NCBI GenBank assembly: GCA_029204225.1
Contig: CM055096.1
Location: 58,233,600-58,297,599 of the forward strand
DNA length: 64,000 nucleotides
Direction of reading: 5' to 3'
Origin: Diphasiastrum complanatum
Lineage: Eukaryota > Streptophyta > Lycopodiopsida > Lycopodiales > Lycopodiaceae
The translations under genes were made by a program, and so were the position numbers. Positions 10,200 to 21,097 of this stretch are shown one piece after another (positions within the stretch are counted from its first letter, which is position 1; the number at the start of each line of letters is the position of its first letter). The notes below the pieces were generated by a model. It saw nothing but the letters and a program-made list of their open reading frames with translations. It did no database searches and was not told the origin of the DNA.

Positions 10200-10915
10200 T
10201 TGAACCACGACTCAAAAATCAAATTCGGTCAATAAAAGTAGCCATCTTACAATATGCCCCGTATTGCATGTCTTGTTTACTAAATAAAGTAATGGCTGAT
10301 GATCAGTATAAAATACAAAATGTCTTGCCATTAGATAATGTCAAAATTTCTTAACAAAAAAAAAACCATGGCCAACGCTTCTCGTTCAGTTGTCGAATAA
10401 TTCTTCTCAGGATCTGTAAGTTGTCGGCTTGCAAATCTGATAGATATTTCTTGTATTCACCTGGCTGCGTAAAAAATGATCCAATTGCATATTTTGATGC
10501 ATCAGTACGAACATGAAACTCGACTGTCCAAATTGGAGCTCGTAGTATCGGTGCAGAAGCTAAAGCTTTCCTCAATTTCTCAAATGCTTCCAGCACCTCA
10601 ACTGTCCAGATTGGTACAATAGTCAGCTTGTATATAGGTCTTGCTAAATTCGCAAAGAATAAAATGAATATTCGATAGCAATTTGTATGACCCATAAAAA
10701 TGTAGACTCCTCAAATTGTTCTTGGCGGCAGTAACTCGACTATGACTTTGATTTTGAAATAATCCGTAGCAATGCCATGTCTTGATATCACATGTCCAAA
10801 GACAACTCCATGAGTAATCCAAATTTGACACTTTTCTGGATTTAAGGAGATTTGGTATTTGCGACAACGTTCAAACACTTTTCCCAAACGATCCAAGTGG
10901 TTTGTATCGGCACTA
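10200..10915 (-). pseudogene. Ty3/gypsy RT C-terminal part and RNase H
   Basis: Read on the minus strand, 10915-10711 encodes the end of gypsy reverse transcriptase (HLDRLGKVFERCRKYQISL, then NPEKC and a degraded GHVISRHGI). RNase H follows at 10695-10230, with EFHVRTDASKYAIGSFF and, in another frame, FYTDHQPLLYLVNK and GHIVRWLLLL. Frameshifts near 10700 and 10350 break it. The RT catalytic YxDD region upstream is not recognisable. It belongs with the integrase parts at 9012-9922 and 2973-3143. Confidence 0.8.
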
Positions 10916-11696
10916 TGGACTCCGAGTGGAAAATAGGCAAAGCTTTTCAATTTCAGAGGTATCTCCATAAAAACGGCATGCATTATCAAAGTCTTGGAGA
11001 AATCAGACTGGGTCAGATTCACCATCATACTTTGGTGCATCGATACGTGGAATTTATTATGCCATGTCCATTTTTGGACCATGTTATCTTTCCAAAACGA
11101 TGCTTTAGAATGAATTTCATGACAACAATTTCCTCTTTATTATTATTTGTCTCTCTTTTGAGGATTGGACTCTGAAACTGGATGGATAATTGTTGTTGAT
11201 TTTTTGAGAGCTCGTGAACAGTGGCCGCTCCAAGTGGGTTGTTAGTAGGGTCTACCCAAACTGTCGTGCCCCGTACTTTTATGAAGACTAGAGTTATTGC
11301 ATGACTCGATGGTTGAGCAAAGAGCAATATAGATCTACGACCATTATCATTTATTATTCACCATTATATTGCAGCTTCCTCTTGAACGGTTGGCAGTTTG
11401 AACCCTTACGAGTTTTGCAGTCTGATCGTATTATATTCAAGCCTGGGTGGGCATATTGCTGTGCTCAGCTTTGCAAGTTGAAACTAGCTTCAAGCTGGAG
11501 CTTCTTATTTGATCATTAGTTTTCCCTAATACCGGTAACCAGGCTCAAAACTTTTCTTTGAATCGTCATTGTGATTACAAACACTATCACTACAATGTGT
11601 GGCTGGAAATCTTGTTGCAGCTCTTGTTGTCACACTCAACCGGCGGCCCCATTAGTGGATATATTCTAATTTCTAAGCTCTTCACTTGATATTGAA
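10916..11696. other. Unclassified, possible gypsy 5' part
   Basis: No recognisable coding domain. About 50 bp at 11056-11107 (GCCATGTCCAT, GGACCATGTTATCTTTCC) also occurs at 45678-45722, so a dispersed repeat borders the RT remnant here. Sequence to 11696 may be leftover element leader or LTR but shows no terminal pair. Confidence 0.4.
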
Positions 11697-12010
11697 AAAT
11701 ATTTCTCGTGACTGTAGGTGTGTTAGTAACTTGAGTCATTAGCAATGTACAGTCTACACTGGAAATTCAGGATTAATCTCATGAAATCTTGAATAATGTA
11801 AAGTCGACACTGGAAATTGAAGATATTTTCTCGGGAAATCTCACTGGCATTTCTTTCCTGTTGCTTTCCCCCAGGCCTCGACTGTTGCTTTCGTTCATCG
11901 ACAACGGCCTTTGTTTTCAATTTGGAGTTCGCCTTCATTTTCACTCTTATGACTCCTGCTGCACTCCCTTGGGTTTGCCAGAGGGTCAGGCAGTACCCCC
12001 AGGGCTGCGT
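11697..12010. repeat. Dispersed repeat, copy 1
   Basis: About 310 bp recurs at 45945-46245 in the same orientation, with small insertions. Shared runs include CAGTCTACACTGGAAATTC, TTTTCAATTTGGAGT and GTCAGGCAGTACCCCCAGG. On the minus strand both copies stay open over a Lys-rich stretch (AGVIRVKMKA, SKLKTKA), which hints at coding origin, perhaps a retroelement gag. I cannot name the family. Confidence 0.7.
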
Positions 12011-13120
12011 TTTGATCAAGTCTCGAAGGTGGTCCTTAGTCCTGGTTGTTCACATAAGAGGTCAGATTTTTATATGCACTAAGCTTCCTCATGAGAGTAA
12101 CTGCTCCTCCTCCTTCTACAAGTGGGTTTAGTGGGTTTAGGAACTTTCAAGACACCTGAACATGCATTGTTCAGCAGGGCCGGGGCCAGCCTCGTTCCCA
12201 CCCTCTTTCAACCAGCAATCCCCATCAAATCAAAAGAAATATAATCTTTTCATTCTTTTAATGTTCTTATGTCAAAACACTGTTGCGTATTGAATAGCTA
12301 ATGTTGCGAGTTGCCTGTTTGTGTTGAATAGCTTTTTTAACAATTTTAATAAAGTGGGTCAAATTTAGACATTTAAAAAAAAATTCATAGAGATGTTTTT
12401 TAAATAAGCACATTAAATTTTGGATTTTAGATTTTAGTTACTCACAAATTGAGACTATGATTCTTAGTAGCCATTTTATAAACAAGACTCTTAAAAAAAA
12501 TAGCTTACATTTCAAATAAACAAAGACAAATTTGTACTTCATACTTTTTGATGTACTCAAAATATATCATAATTTAGGATATTGTAATTTGAAATAGAAA
12601 TGCAAACATAAGATAATTTTATATTATATAAAATTTAAATTGGCATCGAGAATACAATGTAAAGATCAAACATGTATGTTTCAAAAGAGGGTTTGCATGA
12701 TACAAGTAGCAACAATAAACGTAATTAAAATACCTCATACTGAGAAATAGTATATGATAATATAGATTAATGAAAACTTATCAAAAAATATTCTCTTACA
12801 AAATTAAATCAAATTAAAAGGTTGTGTAGTAAACTTCTCTCAAAATTCAATAAAACTAGTCAACAAAATGATGATATGGCTCTCATAACATTCAACATAA
12901 AATAAAATTTTTGAAATGCCAACCCATAAATTCTTTCTAAACTTATTTATAAAAGTTTTATCCTATTGATTTTTCCTTATACATTTTGTACAAAAAAAGT
13001 TTACGGAAGCACTTGATTTTACGGAAGCGAACGAAGATCCACGCCTTTCCAAGTGCCAAGCGGAATGACATCACCTGACATGTGTTGCAGTGGGTCCTGC
13101 ATCAGATTAGGGGTGGATAA
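12011..13120. other. AT-rich spacer without recognised features
   Basis: Very AT-rich between about 12240 and 12990, with no reading frame of note and no match elsewhere in the window. The last 100 bp before the LTR at 13121 contain a short direct repeat, TTTACGGAAGC, near 13000 and 13019. Confidence 0.5.
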
Positions 13121-14185
13121 TATTAGCGGATTCCAGAGAATCTCCAGATGCCGAGCCAAGCTGAAGACACAGAGTATCTCTCATCCATGACCAAGGAGGT
13201 CTCAGAAGGAGGTGAGCAGAAGAAGCTGAGAGCCGAGCATGAGATCCGAGGATTACTAGCTAAGATTACAATTATTTTCTATGTGAGCCTACATGGTGTA
13301 TCCCATAGAAGGAACGACCATGTAGGAGCTAGTAATGTTCCTAGGCAATGTAAATAAGTGTAGACCCCCTTAAATAATTTAGAGTGAGCCACCTTTTGAT
13401 GGTGACCTCTAGTGGAAGGGCTATTTCCACTTGTAATTTCTAAATTAGTGGAATTATCTCTTAGGATCCACATGGACAGCCCTCTTGCTTATTTAAGAGC
13501 CCCCCTCTCTTGTGAGGGAGCTTTTATTGTATTGTCATCTCTCTTGACTGAATAAATAAGATCCTCCATGAGTTCTTGGAAATTGAGAAGCTCCTTGTTC
13601 ATGGCTATCTTCTTGAGTGAAATTCCTATGCACATGTTTTGGTTTCTTGTTGTGAATGTGGATTAATTAGATTTCTTGCTTACTTTCTTGCAATGTGGAA
13701 TGTAGATATGTATTAATTTCCTTGTTTTTTGATTTTGTAGTTTCAGCATATAGGTAAACTATATAGGCTGAGATTGTGGATCTGATCTTGCATATTCACT
13801 AACAATCCTGTCCTTGATTGCTCTTGGGTATTCCAAGCATCGAGAAATGGGTTTGGGTTGCTAGAATGCTGTTAGGAAGTTAGCTTTCTTGATTCTTGTT
13901 TCTCGTTGTGTAGCTTAATTTTGTTATTATATTGTAGCCTGATTTCTTAGGATAGTTTGATAGGTAGATTTGTAGACTTGCTCTCTGTCCTAGAACGTTA
14001 ATCTGTGCTTGAGCAAGGATTGGTTACATGGCTTGTAAATGCATGTAGCTGAGTGAATGTAACCGTTTCATCCCACTGACAGGCTGGGAATACACATTGC
14101 AAACTGAGAAACGTTTTTGCCTGGAAACCATTCTAAACAAGAGGACTTAACTTCAAAGAACTAGCTTCTGGAAACGGACAGAAAC
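13121..14185 (+). mobile_element. Gypsy-family LTR remnant
   Basis: This stretch aligns with the 5' LTR of the nested gypsy derivative at 37232-38307. Shared blocks include CAGATGCCGAGCCAAGC, AGCCACCTTTTGATGGTGAC and GTGAGGGAGCTTTT. Length is similar (about 1.06 versus 1.08 kb). The first bases read TA instead of TG, and the final CTGTGAACA is lost where it abuts a truncated copia LTR. No primer-binding site or internal sequence follows, so it may be a decayed solo LTR. Confidence 0.75.
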
Positions 14186-14195
14186 ACCCAGTTTA

Positions 14196-14588
14196 TGCTG
14201 GATTTTCACCTAACTTTGCAAAGGAAGTGTGTTTTACTATGTATTCCCATTCTCCATAGTGAGAAGATAGAAACTTTTTGGAGCCTCAAGGAGAAACTCG
14301 AGTTTCCTCTCATTGTATGGTGATTACTCTTGATTTCCAATGAAACCCAGCTTTGGCACTTTGTAAACACTATCTACAGGCCGTACTACAGCCTTATTTC
14401 CACACGTGTGGAGTTGGATTATACTATTTGATCAATGCTTTGATTGTCTCTACTTGTTTCCTATCAAGCTGCTAAACTAGATCTTGTTTTCTGATGACTA
14501 GTTTCTGATAGATTGTTTAACAAGCATACAATCACCTTGTGGATCATTCAAAGATCCATTTATGGTCCTTAGTACTGTACTTTTCACA
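14196..14588 (+). mobile_element. Truncated 5' LTR of copia B
   Basis: The sequence is the reverse complement of part of the solo LTR at 43834-44524, including the CACACGTGTG palindrome at 14401-14410. It ends TTTTCACA directly before the primer-binding site. Roughly the first 300 bp of the LTR are missing, the break falling at the gypsy-LTR remnant. Confidence 0.8.
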
Positions 14589-14600
14589 TGGTATCAGAGC
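14589..14600 (+). other. Primer-binding site of copia B
   Basis: TGGTATCAGAGC directly follows the LTR, as in copia A. A 611-bp leader precedes the gag start at 15212. Confidence 0.9.
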
Positions 14601-15211
14601 CAAGTACAAGGCCATTGATCTATGTTTGAATCTAATCCAGTTTTAGCAGGTTTTGGTGCAAAAAGCTAGTATTGGAAGGGCGAGCTGGTATCCAGGTTTT
14701 GGTGAGGGGATTTGATCCCAAACTTTTTTAGGATCAAAATTCGTACTGTTCACACATGTGGGCATCTCTGAACCAGCATTTAATAACCCATATTCATTGG
14801 ATCATAGAAAATTGATCTGGTGTCAGTTTGATGTAATTTTTGGTGCGGATAAGCTACCAAGATCACTTGCCATTGATTACTTTTGAATTTGTTTCATGAA
14901 AACTAATTAATATAGGCTGATTTCAGACCTTCTTATAGTGGAAACCAGGTCTTGAAAGTACATCAAAGTGAATGAGAGAGATAGAGTCAATTTTTGTCCA
15001 AGAATAGCCAAGATTGGCAAGATTTGCTTGAGTGTAGTTTTCATCTCATCTTATCTTCATTCCAGCTTGTGAGGGAGTGATAGAACTGTGATTACAAATC
15101 CATCTGTTGGATTAGAAGTCAACATTTGAGTGAAACACTGCAAGTTAGAAACTTTTGTGAGTTTCAGGTCCAAACAAATCTTTATCTTGTGTGTAGAATA
15201 TTGCTAGTAAG

Positions 15212-17173
15212 ATGGGATCAGTGGGAGCCTAGCTTCTAGAAGCTAGTGAGAGATTAAATTCTACCAATTATGCTATTTGGAAAGTGAGGATGGAGTCACT
15301 AATGGTGATCCAGGATCTTTATGAGTTTCTAATAGATGATGAAGATGAACCTCTAGGTGCACAGGAATTGAATTAGTGAGATACAAGAAGAGGTCTAGGC
15401 TTGCACTTCACTGTATTAAGATGAATGTAAGCAATGATCTTTTAAGGGAAGTATCATCATGTAAGAGTGCTAAAGAGACTTGGGAATCTTTAAAATCTAT
15501 CTATGAGTCTAGTAACACTTCGAGGGTTCTCATGCTTAGGAATCAGATTCTACAAAGCATGAAGAGGAGTGATGAGAGTGCACAAGATTATGTGCTTAGA
15601 ATCAAGTCTCTCAATAGGGAGTTTGCTTCCATTGGAGAGAAGATTCAAGATAGTGAGCTTGTTTAGATTGTCCTCAATGGTCTAGGGAGTGGCTTTACAA
15701 ATTTGGTCCAAAGCTTTGCAATCCAAGACACTTTGCCTACTATAGAAAGCTACACAATGTATTAGTAACTGAAGAGTGTAGGATGTTGCATACCAATGCA
15801 AGAATGAATACTATTTCTCTGTAGGATGGTGATGAGAAAGCTAATTTCTCATTCAAAAGCAAGAAGAAGACTAATGGCAAGAAGAAGCACTTCAAGGAGA
15901 CCAAGGAGGAGGATGAGGCTTCAAGCTCAAAGGGCAAGATCAAAGACAAGTCCAAGTACAAATGTTTTTTCTATGGAAAGAAAGGACATTTTGCATCAGA
16001 ATGTCTCAAGAAGAAGAAGTCACAAGAGAGCAAACAAAGCAACATTGCACATCAGGAGGAGGAGGAGGATGAAGAGTCATCCTTGATGGTTTCCAACAAA
16101 CCACCATCATCCAAGAGCAACACCAATGATTCTTGGTGGATTGATAGTGGGGCAAGTTCCCACATGACATATCAAAAGGACATATTCTCCACCTTACTTT
16201 CTTACAATGACTTACATAGATCAATCTATACTGCAAGTAGTCAAGAATGTAAGATAAGTGGAATAGGAACAATTCCCTTGTATGTGGGATCATCCAAAAG
16301 GATGAAACTTGATAATGTTCTTTATGTTCCTAAGTTAACCAAGACTTTGCTTAGTGTTGGCCAGTTAATGGATAATGGGCTAGATGTACAATTTAAGCAT
16401 GGAGTTTGTTCCATCCTTAGAAATGATGAATGTATAGCCAAAGGCTTTAAGCAAGGTAGATTGTTTAAGCTTGATGCTAATATTGCAGTGGAGAGTGTTA
16501 ACTTGGCAAAGGTGGAACTGTGGCACAAAAGGTTGGGCCACCCCAACTACAAAGCCATGGAATCTATGGTTGCAAAGGAACTTGCAGTTGGACTCCCCAA
16601 GCATTTGTCAAAGTGTGGGAAGAGATGTGAAGCATGCAGCCTCTCAAAGGCTCACAAACTACCCTTCTCAAGATCTACATCAAGATCAAACTCTCCTCTT
16701 GAACTCATCCATTCGGATGTTCATAGTTTTTCACATGAGTCTAATGGTGGTGCCAAGTACTATGTAATCTTCATTGATGACTATTCTAGATTTTGTTGGA
16801 TGTACCTCTTGTCTAGCAAATCAATGGTGTTTGATTCTTTTGTAAAGTTCAAGAATTTGGTAGAAAATCAACTTAGTACCAAGATTAAGGTGTTAAGGAG
16901 TGATAATGGAGGTGTGGTGAAGCAATAACTTGTGCTAACTATTTGTGCAATAGATTGCCAAACCAAGCCATTGGAGGAATCACACCATTTGAAGCTCTAT
17001 TTGGAGAGAAGCCCAATCTCAAGGATCTCAAAGTTTTTGGATCCACTTGCTATGTACACCAATCCTTGGATAAGAGAAGGAAGGATGATGCAACATCCAT
17101 CAAAGGCATCTTTGTGGATATGGTGAGAATAGCAAAGGTTATAGAGTCTTCAATCCCATCACTAGCAAGGTGA
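15212..17173 (+). pseudogene. Copia B gag-pol, broken and 3' truncated
   Basis: Gag begins MGSVGA then a stop, and continues with LNSTNYAIWKVRMESL and ALHCIKMNVSNDLLREVSS. A zinc-knuckle region near 15960 has lost a cysteine (KCFFYGKKGHF). The best frame, 16083-16928, holds protease (WWIDSGASSHMTYQ), the integrase zinc region (LWHKRLGHPNYKAM, CEACSLSKAHK) and the core as far as VLRSDNGG. A deletion then jumps to NYLCNRLPNQAIGG at 16920-17173, removing the catalytic Glu. RT and RNase H are absent. The ancestral element was close to copia G (29387-31992). Confidence 0.85.
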
Positions 17174-17204
17174 TAGCGACTCTAACCAATAGTTTACTTG
17201 AAGA

Positions 17205-18542
17205 TTTGAAGTTCAAATGAGTGTGCAAAGTTCAAGTGTACTTCCCACATGTGTGCGAGGCTGCTGGAATTGTACTTTCACCATATCTATGTGATTTTTC
17301 CATATTTGTGCTTCAAAGGAATTTGTGAGAGTGAAACTAGTGATTTGCTTTGTAAAAATCCATTGATCTCATTGTAGTTTTGATGTGAAAATGGTGTTAG
17401 ATGAATGATAAACCTCTAAATAATTGAGAGTGATTTTTGAGGCTTATGCTCATTGAGTTCTAGAGAGAGACTAAATCCATTCCAAACACCATAGGGAGGC
17501 ATTGGCACTTCCAAGAGTCAAATTAAAATTTTCCAAGAGGATAGTATGTGTAGAATTCTATTTCCCAAGTCTTTTTGAGTTTACGATCATTATAGATCTT
17601 ACTTATTGAGTTTTATGAGATTCAAGTGAGTAGCTTTGTGGCTAAATTCTGAGAAAGAGAGAAGGGAGAGCCTTTAAATAGTAAATTTGTTGTACTTGTT
17701 ACTAGTAAAAATGGGCTCAATTGAAGCATATCTTCTTGAAGCTAGTGAAAGGTTGAATTCAAGTAACTATTCAATCTGGAAAGTAAGAATGGAGTCACTT
17801 CTAGTGCTCCAAGATTTGTATGATCTTGTTCTTGGTGAAGAGGAAGAGCCTCAAGGAGGACAAGATCTAGTGAAGTACAAGAAGAGATCTAGGCTAGCAT
17901 TACATTGTCTTCAAATGAATGTTAGTAATGTTCCTGCACTTACTAAGAGTTTGCTTAGTGTAGGACAGTTGATGGATGATGGTTTAGATGTCCTTTTGAG
18001 CAAGGTGTTTGCTCCATTATGATGAATGACACTTGCATTGTAAAGGGATTCAAGCAAGGGAGGCCATTTAAGCTTGATGCTAATGTATTTCTTGGAGTGT
18101 GAACATGGCTAAGGAGGAGCTTAATCAAATGGAGCTTTGGCATAAGAGGTTGGGCCATCCCAACTTCAAATCAATGGAGACGCTATGCACAAAGGATCTT
18201 GCACTCGGCCTTCCAAAGACATTCTCAAAGTGTGGAAAGAGTTGTGAGGCTTGTAGCCTCTCAAAGGCACACAAGCTACCATTTGCTAACTCTTCCACTA
18301 GATCTTCTAAGGCATTAGATCTCATTCATAGTAATGTGCACTCTTTTTCTAAAGAATCTAAAGGAGGTGCATTAATGTATGTATCTTTTATTGATGATTA
18401 CCTTAGATACACTTGGATTGAACTTTTGGATTCCAAAAAAAAAGTGTTCGAGTCTTTTGTAAGTTTCAAAACTCTAGTTGAGAATCAACTTGATGCTAAA
18501 GTAAAAATATTGAGGTGTGAACTTGAAGTGAAGGTCTACTAA
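17205..18542 (+). pseudogene. Copia M gag-pol with large internal deletion
   Basis: A leader of about 500 bp precedes an ATG at 17711 (MGSIEAYLLEASERLNSSNY). Gag stops matching its relatives after LQMNVSN and continues in frame with protease-region sequence VPALTKSLLSVGQLMDDGL, so most of gag, the zinc knuckle and the protease active site are deleted. After a frameshift, 18099-18542 encodes the integrase zinc region (LWHKRLGHPNFKSM, CEACSLSKAHK) and part of the core, with HSDVH changed to HSNVH, which replaces the first catalytic Asp. The element ends at 18542 without RT or a 3' LTR. Confidence 0.8.
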
Positions 18543-18909
18543 TTTCTAAAGTCTTGACTTTAAATGTTGTGACTTAAAAAGAACAAATCAACAAAACACT
18601 GTTGAATAAAACCGAAAAGAACTCAAAGCTTAGTGAAGAAATTCAACATTCAATCACATGAGCATTCATTCATGAGACTTGCTGAGGGGCGAAGATGGGG
18701 ACTCCGAAGGATTTTATTTTAAATTATGCAAGATCAAATGTCCCAAGCCAAATACATATACAGTAGTTTGGGAAGATGGATTTTTAAATCTTTACATCAA
18801 CCAAATGTTAACAAATTTTGGATCTTAAAGAATCTTATACCAAGAAAAGTGGTTTCTTATGACATGCAAAAGCTTATTGATCAAGAAAAGAGCATGCATA
18901 GGCATTTGA
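18543..18909. other. Unclassified spacer
   Basis: No coding potential or repeat partner was noticed. It separates the truncated copia M from the minisatellite and includes GACATGCA motifs at its end that grade into the array. Confidence 0.4.
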
Positions 18910-19250
18910 CATTAGATGGCATGACATGCATGAATCAAATCTGACATGCAAACTTCAATTCCAACATGCAAAGTCATTAGGCTAGGGATGGTATGACATG
19001 CAAGCTCTAATTCCAACATGCAAGCTTCAAATCATACATGCAAGTTCCCACTGTCAGACATGCAAGCTCCCAAATCAGACATGCAAGTTCCAATCAAACA
19101 TGCAACTCCCAAATCAAACATGCATGACCAATAAGCTATGGATGGTGTGACATACAAAGCCATCAAGTCATGGATGGTGTGACATGCAAGGCCATCAAGT
19201 TATGGATGGTGTGACATGCATGACCTTCAGTCTTATGGATGGTGTGAAAG
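18910..19250. repeat. Minisatellite with ACATGCA core
   Basis: Two unit types follow one another. From about 18918 to 19120, units of some 17-22 bp share ACATGCAAG plus CTCC or TTCC and AAATCA. From about 19130 to 19245, units of some 33 bp share ATGGATGGTGTGACATGCA plus CATCAAGT. The units are imperfect, typical of slippage and unequal exchange. Confidence 0.85.

Positions 19251-19253
<3 letters not shown>

Positions 19254-19289
<36 letters not shown>
19254..19289. repeat. (GA)n microsatellite
   Basis: An almost pure GA dinucleotide run of about 36 bp. On the minus strand it is a CT tract just downstream of a TATA-like element. Confidence 0.95.
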
Positions 19290-19292
<3 letters not shown>

Positions 19293-19667
19293 AAGAGGTA
19301 AGAGAAAGTGAGTGAGTGTGTGTGTATAAGTGGTTCCAAAATGGTTCCAATCCAAGCTTGAAAGATCCTCCTCAAGCCATAGCTCCAAGCTTTCTTCAAG
19401 CACCTACACACATAGAAGCAAGAGCAAGAGGCAAAACAAAAATGAATGGGAGATGAATAATGAGGGAGAGGGACGAGTTAGTCCTTTTATAGGGAATGTG
19501 TAGCCTTGAGGGAGTGGCTGAGGTGTCCAAAATAAGTGTGAGAGGCGTAAGGGAGACTCTAGGAGAAGTAAAGTGAGAGGGTGAGGTGTATAGGTATGAG
19601 AGGGTGTTTATCAATAAGTTAGAGCAAAAGGGGAGGAATAGGAAGGCACATTTTCTTAGGTGTCTTA
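19290..19667 (-). promoter_or_regulatory. Promoter-like region upstream of CT tract
   Basis: Read on the minus strand, CTATAAAAGGAC near 19482-19493 is followed by pyrimidine-rich sequence and then the CT microsatellite. This resembles a plant core promoter and leader, or an LTR promoter. No LTR ends are identifiable and no gene follows. The copia H RT remnant ends at about 19668, where unrelated sequence starts. Confidence 0.3.
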
Positions 19668-20197
19668 TGGTTGCTATCGTCATTTATAAGAACATAAAGA
19701 TTTAGATCTAAATTTGTTCTTACAAACCCATGAGAAAGAAATTAATTGTCAATGCGTCCATACCATGCACGTGGCACTTGCTTAAGGCCATAAAGTGCTT
19801 TGTGTAGCTTACATACCTTATGTTCCTATCCTTTTTCCATAAAGCCCTGTGGTTGGACCATGTAAACTTCTTCCTCTAAGTTACCATTCAAAAATGCGGA
19901 CTTCACATCCATTTGATGTATCTTCCACCCAAAATGAGATGCTAGGGCAATGATAAGGCGTAGCGTAGTCCACTTAGCCACTGGAGCAAATGTCTCTTCA
20001 TAGTCAATTCTTTTATTTTGCTCATAACCCTTCACTACTAGGCATGCCTTATGCTTTGCTATCGTGCAATCCGCATGAAACTTTGTTCTAAACACCCATT
20101 TGTTGTCAATGGGTTTCTTTCCAAGTGGTGGATCAACCAACTCCCATGTATCATGCCTGTGGATGGATTCTATCTCCTCTTCCATTGCCCTTTGCAT
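19668..20197 (-). pseudogene. Copia H reverse transcriptase fragment
   Basis: The minus strand encodes the N-terminal RT module (TWELVDPPLGKKPIDNKW, IDYEETFAPVAK, MDVKSAFLNGNLEEEVYM with the first catalytic Asp). After a frame change it reads HKALYGLKQVPRAWYGRID. The sequence ends before YVDD. It is joined at 20197-20290 directly to gag, so protease and integrase are deleted. Confidence 0.85.
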
Positions 20198-20289
20198 CTG
20201 GCACCATGATCAACCTGGGATGCCAATGCCGATGAGAAGACACTTGTCTCGTCATCTTCTCCATCATTCGGCAATGTTGTCTTGTTGGG

Positions 20290-21097
20290 TCACTTTTTTT
20301 GCCTTTATGTCCACTTTCTTCTTGTAACACTCGCGTGTCCAATGACCCAGTTTGTGGCAACAGTAACATTTGTCTTTTTTCTTCTTTTTCCCTTTTGATG
20401 ACGACTCTCCCTCGTCATCATCATCCTTGGATTTCCTGGGAATCCTTTTTCATTCTTTATGCTTGCCTTTAGCAAGCAAGGCTTGATCCTCTTGTGGGGT
20501 TTTCCTTGACTTAACCACTTCGCGACGCTGCTCTTCCTACAACATGATTCCGTGGAAGTCTTCAAAAGTAGGCAATCTCTCTCTCGAAGCAATGCTGCTC
20601 ACAAACATCTGTAGCCCTTCCGAGACACCGCTCATTGTGGTATGTACCAATTCAATGTCCCTAATTGGTTCTCCAATTTCCACAAGTTGATCTCTCAGCT
20701 CCTTTATCCTGGTGAAGAAAGATCCCACTGATTCACTTTCTTCCATCATTACTGCGTTCAATCTTGACTTCAAGAACATGGCCCGAGCTGGTTTGCAAGT
20801 TTGAAATTGCATTCTAAGAGCTTCCCAAGCTCCCCTAGCTGTCGTGGCATCACTTATATGAGTTATCACATGGTCTTTCACTGAAAGATTGATCAAGGAC
20901 AATGCTCTATGCACCTTTTTATCAAAGGCCCTCAAGTCACCTGGAGTGGTATTTGGCCGGACTTCAATACCTGCCACAATCTCCCATAACTCTTTCTCCA
21001 TCAAAATGCTCTTCATTTTGAATTTTCAGATGTTGTAGTTAGAAGCCCCATCAAGTTTGCTTGCATCGCCCAAAATTGCCTCATTGATGTTTGCCAT
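20290..21097 (-). pseudogene. Copia H gag
   Basis: The minus-strand frame starts near 21097 (MANINEAILGDASKLDGASN), where a Trp codon has become TGA, and continues openly from 21016 (MKSILMEKELWEIVAGIEV) through a UBN2-type gag core. The zinc knuckle CYCCHKLGHWTREC lies in the shifted frame near 20345. A frameshift near 20540 and the early stop disable it. Gag differs from that of copia A, B and C, so it represents a separate lineage. Confidence 0.85.

Noticed and set aside
18910-19250. CRISPR-like array
   Set aside because: Repeats are contiguous and degenerate without spacers, in a plant-type genome. It is a minisatellite.
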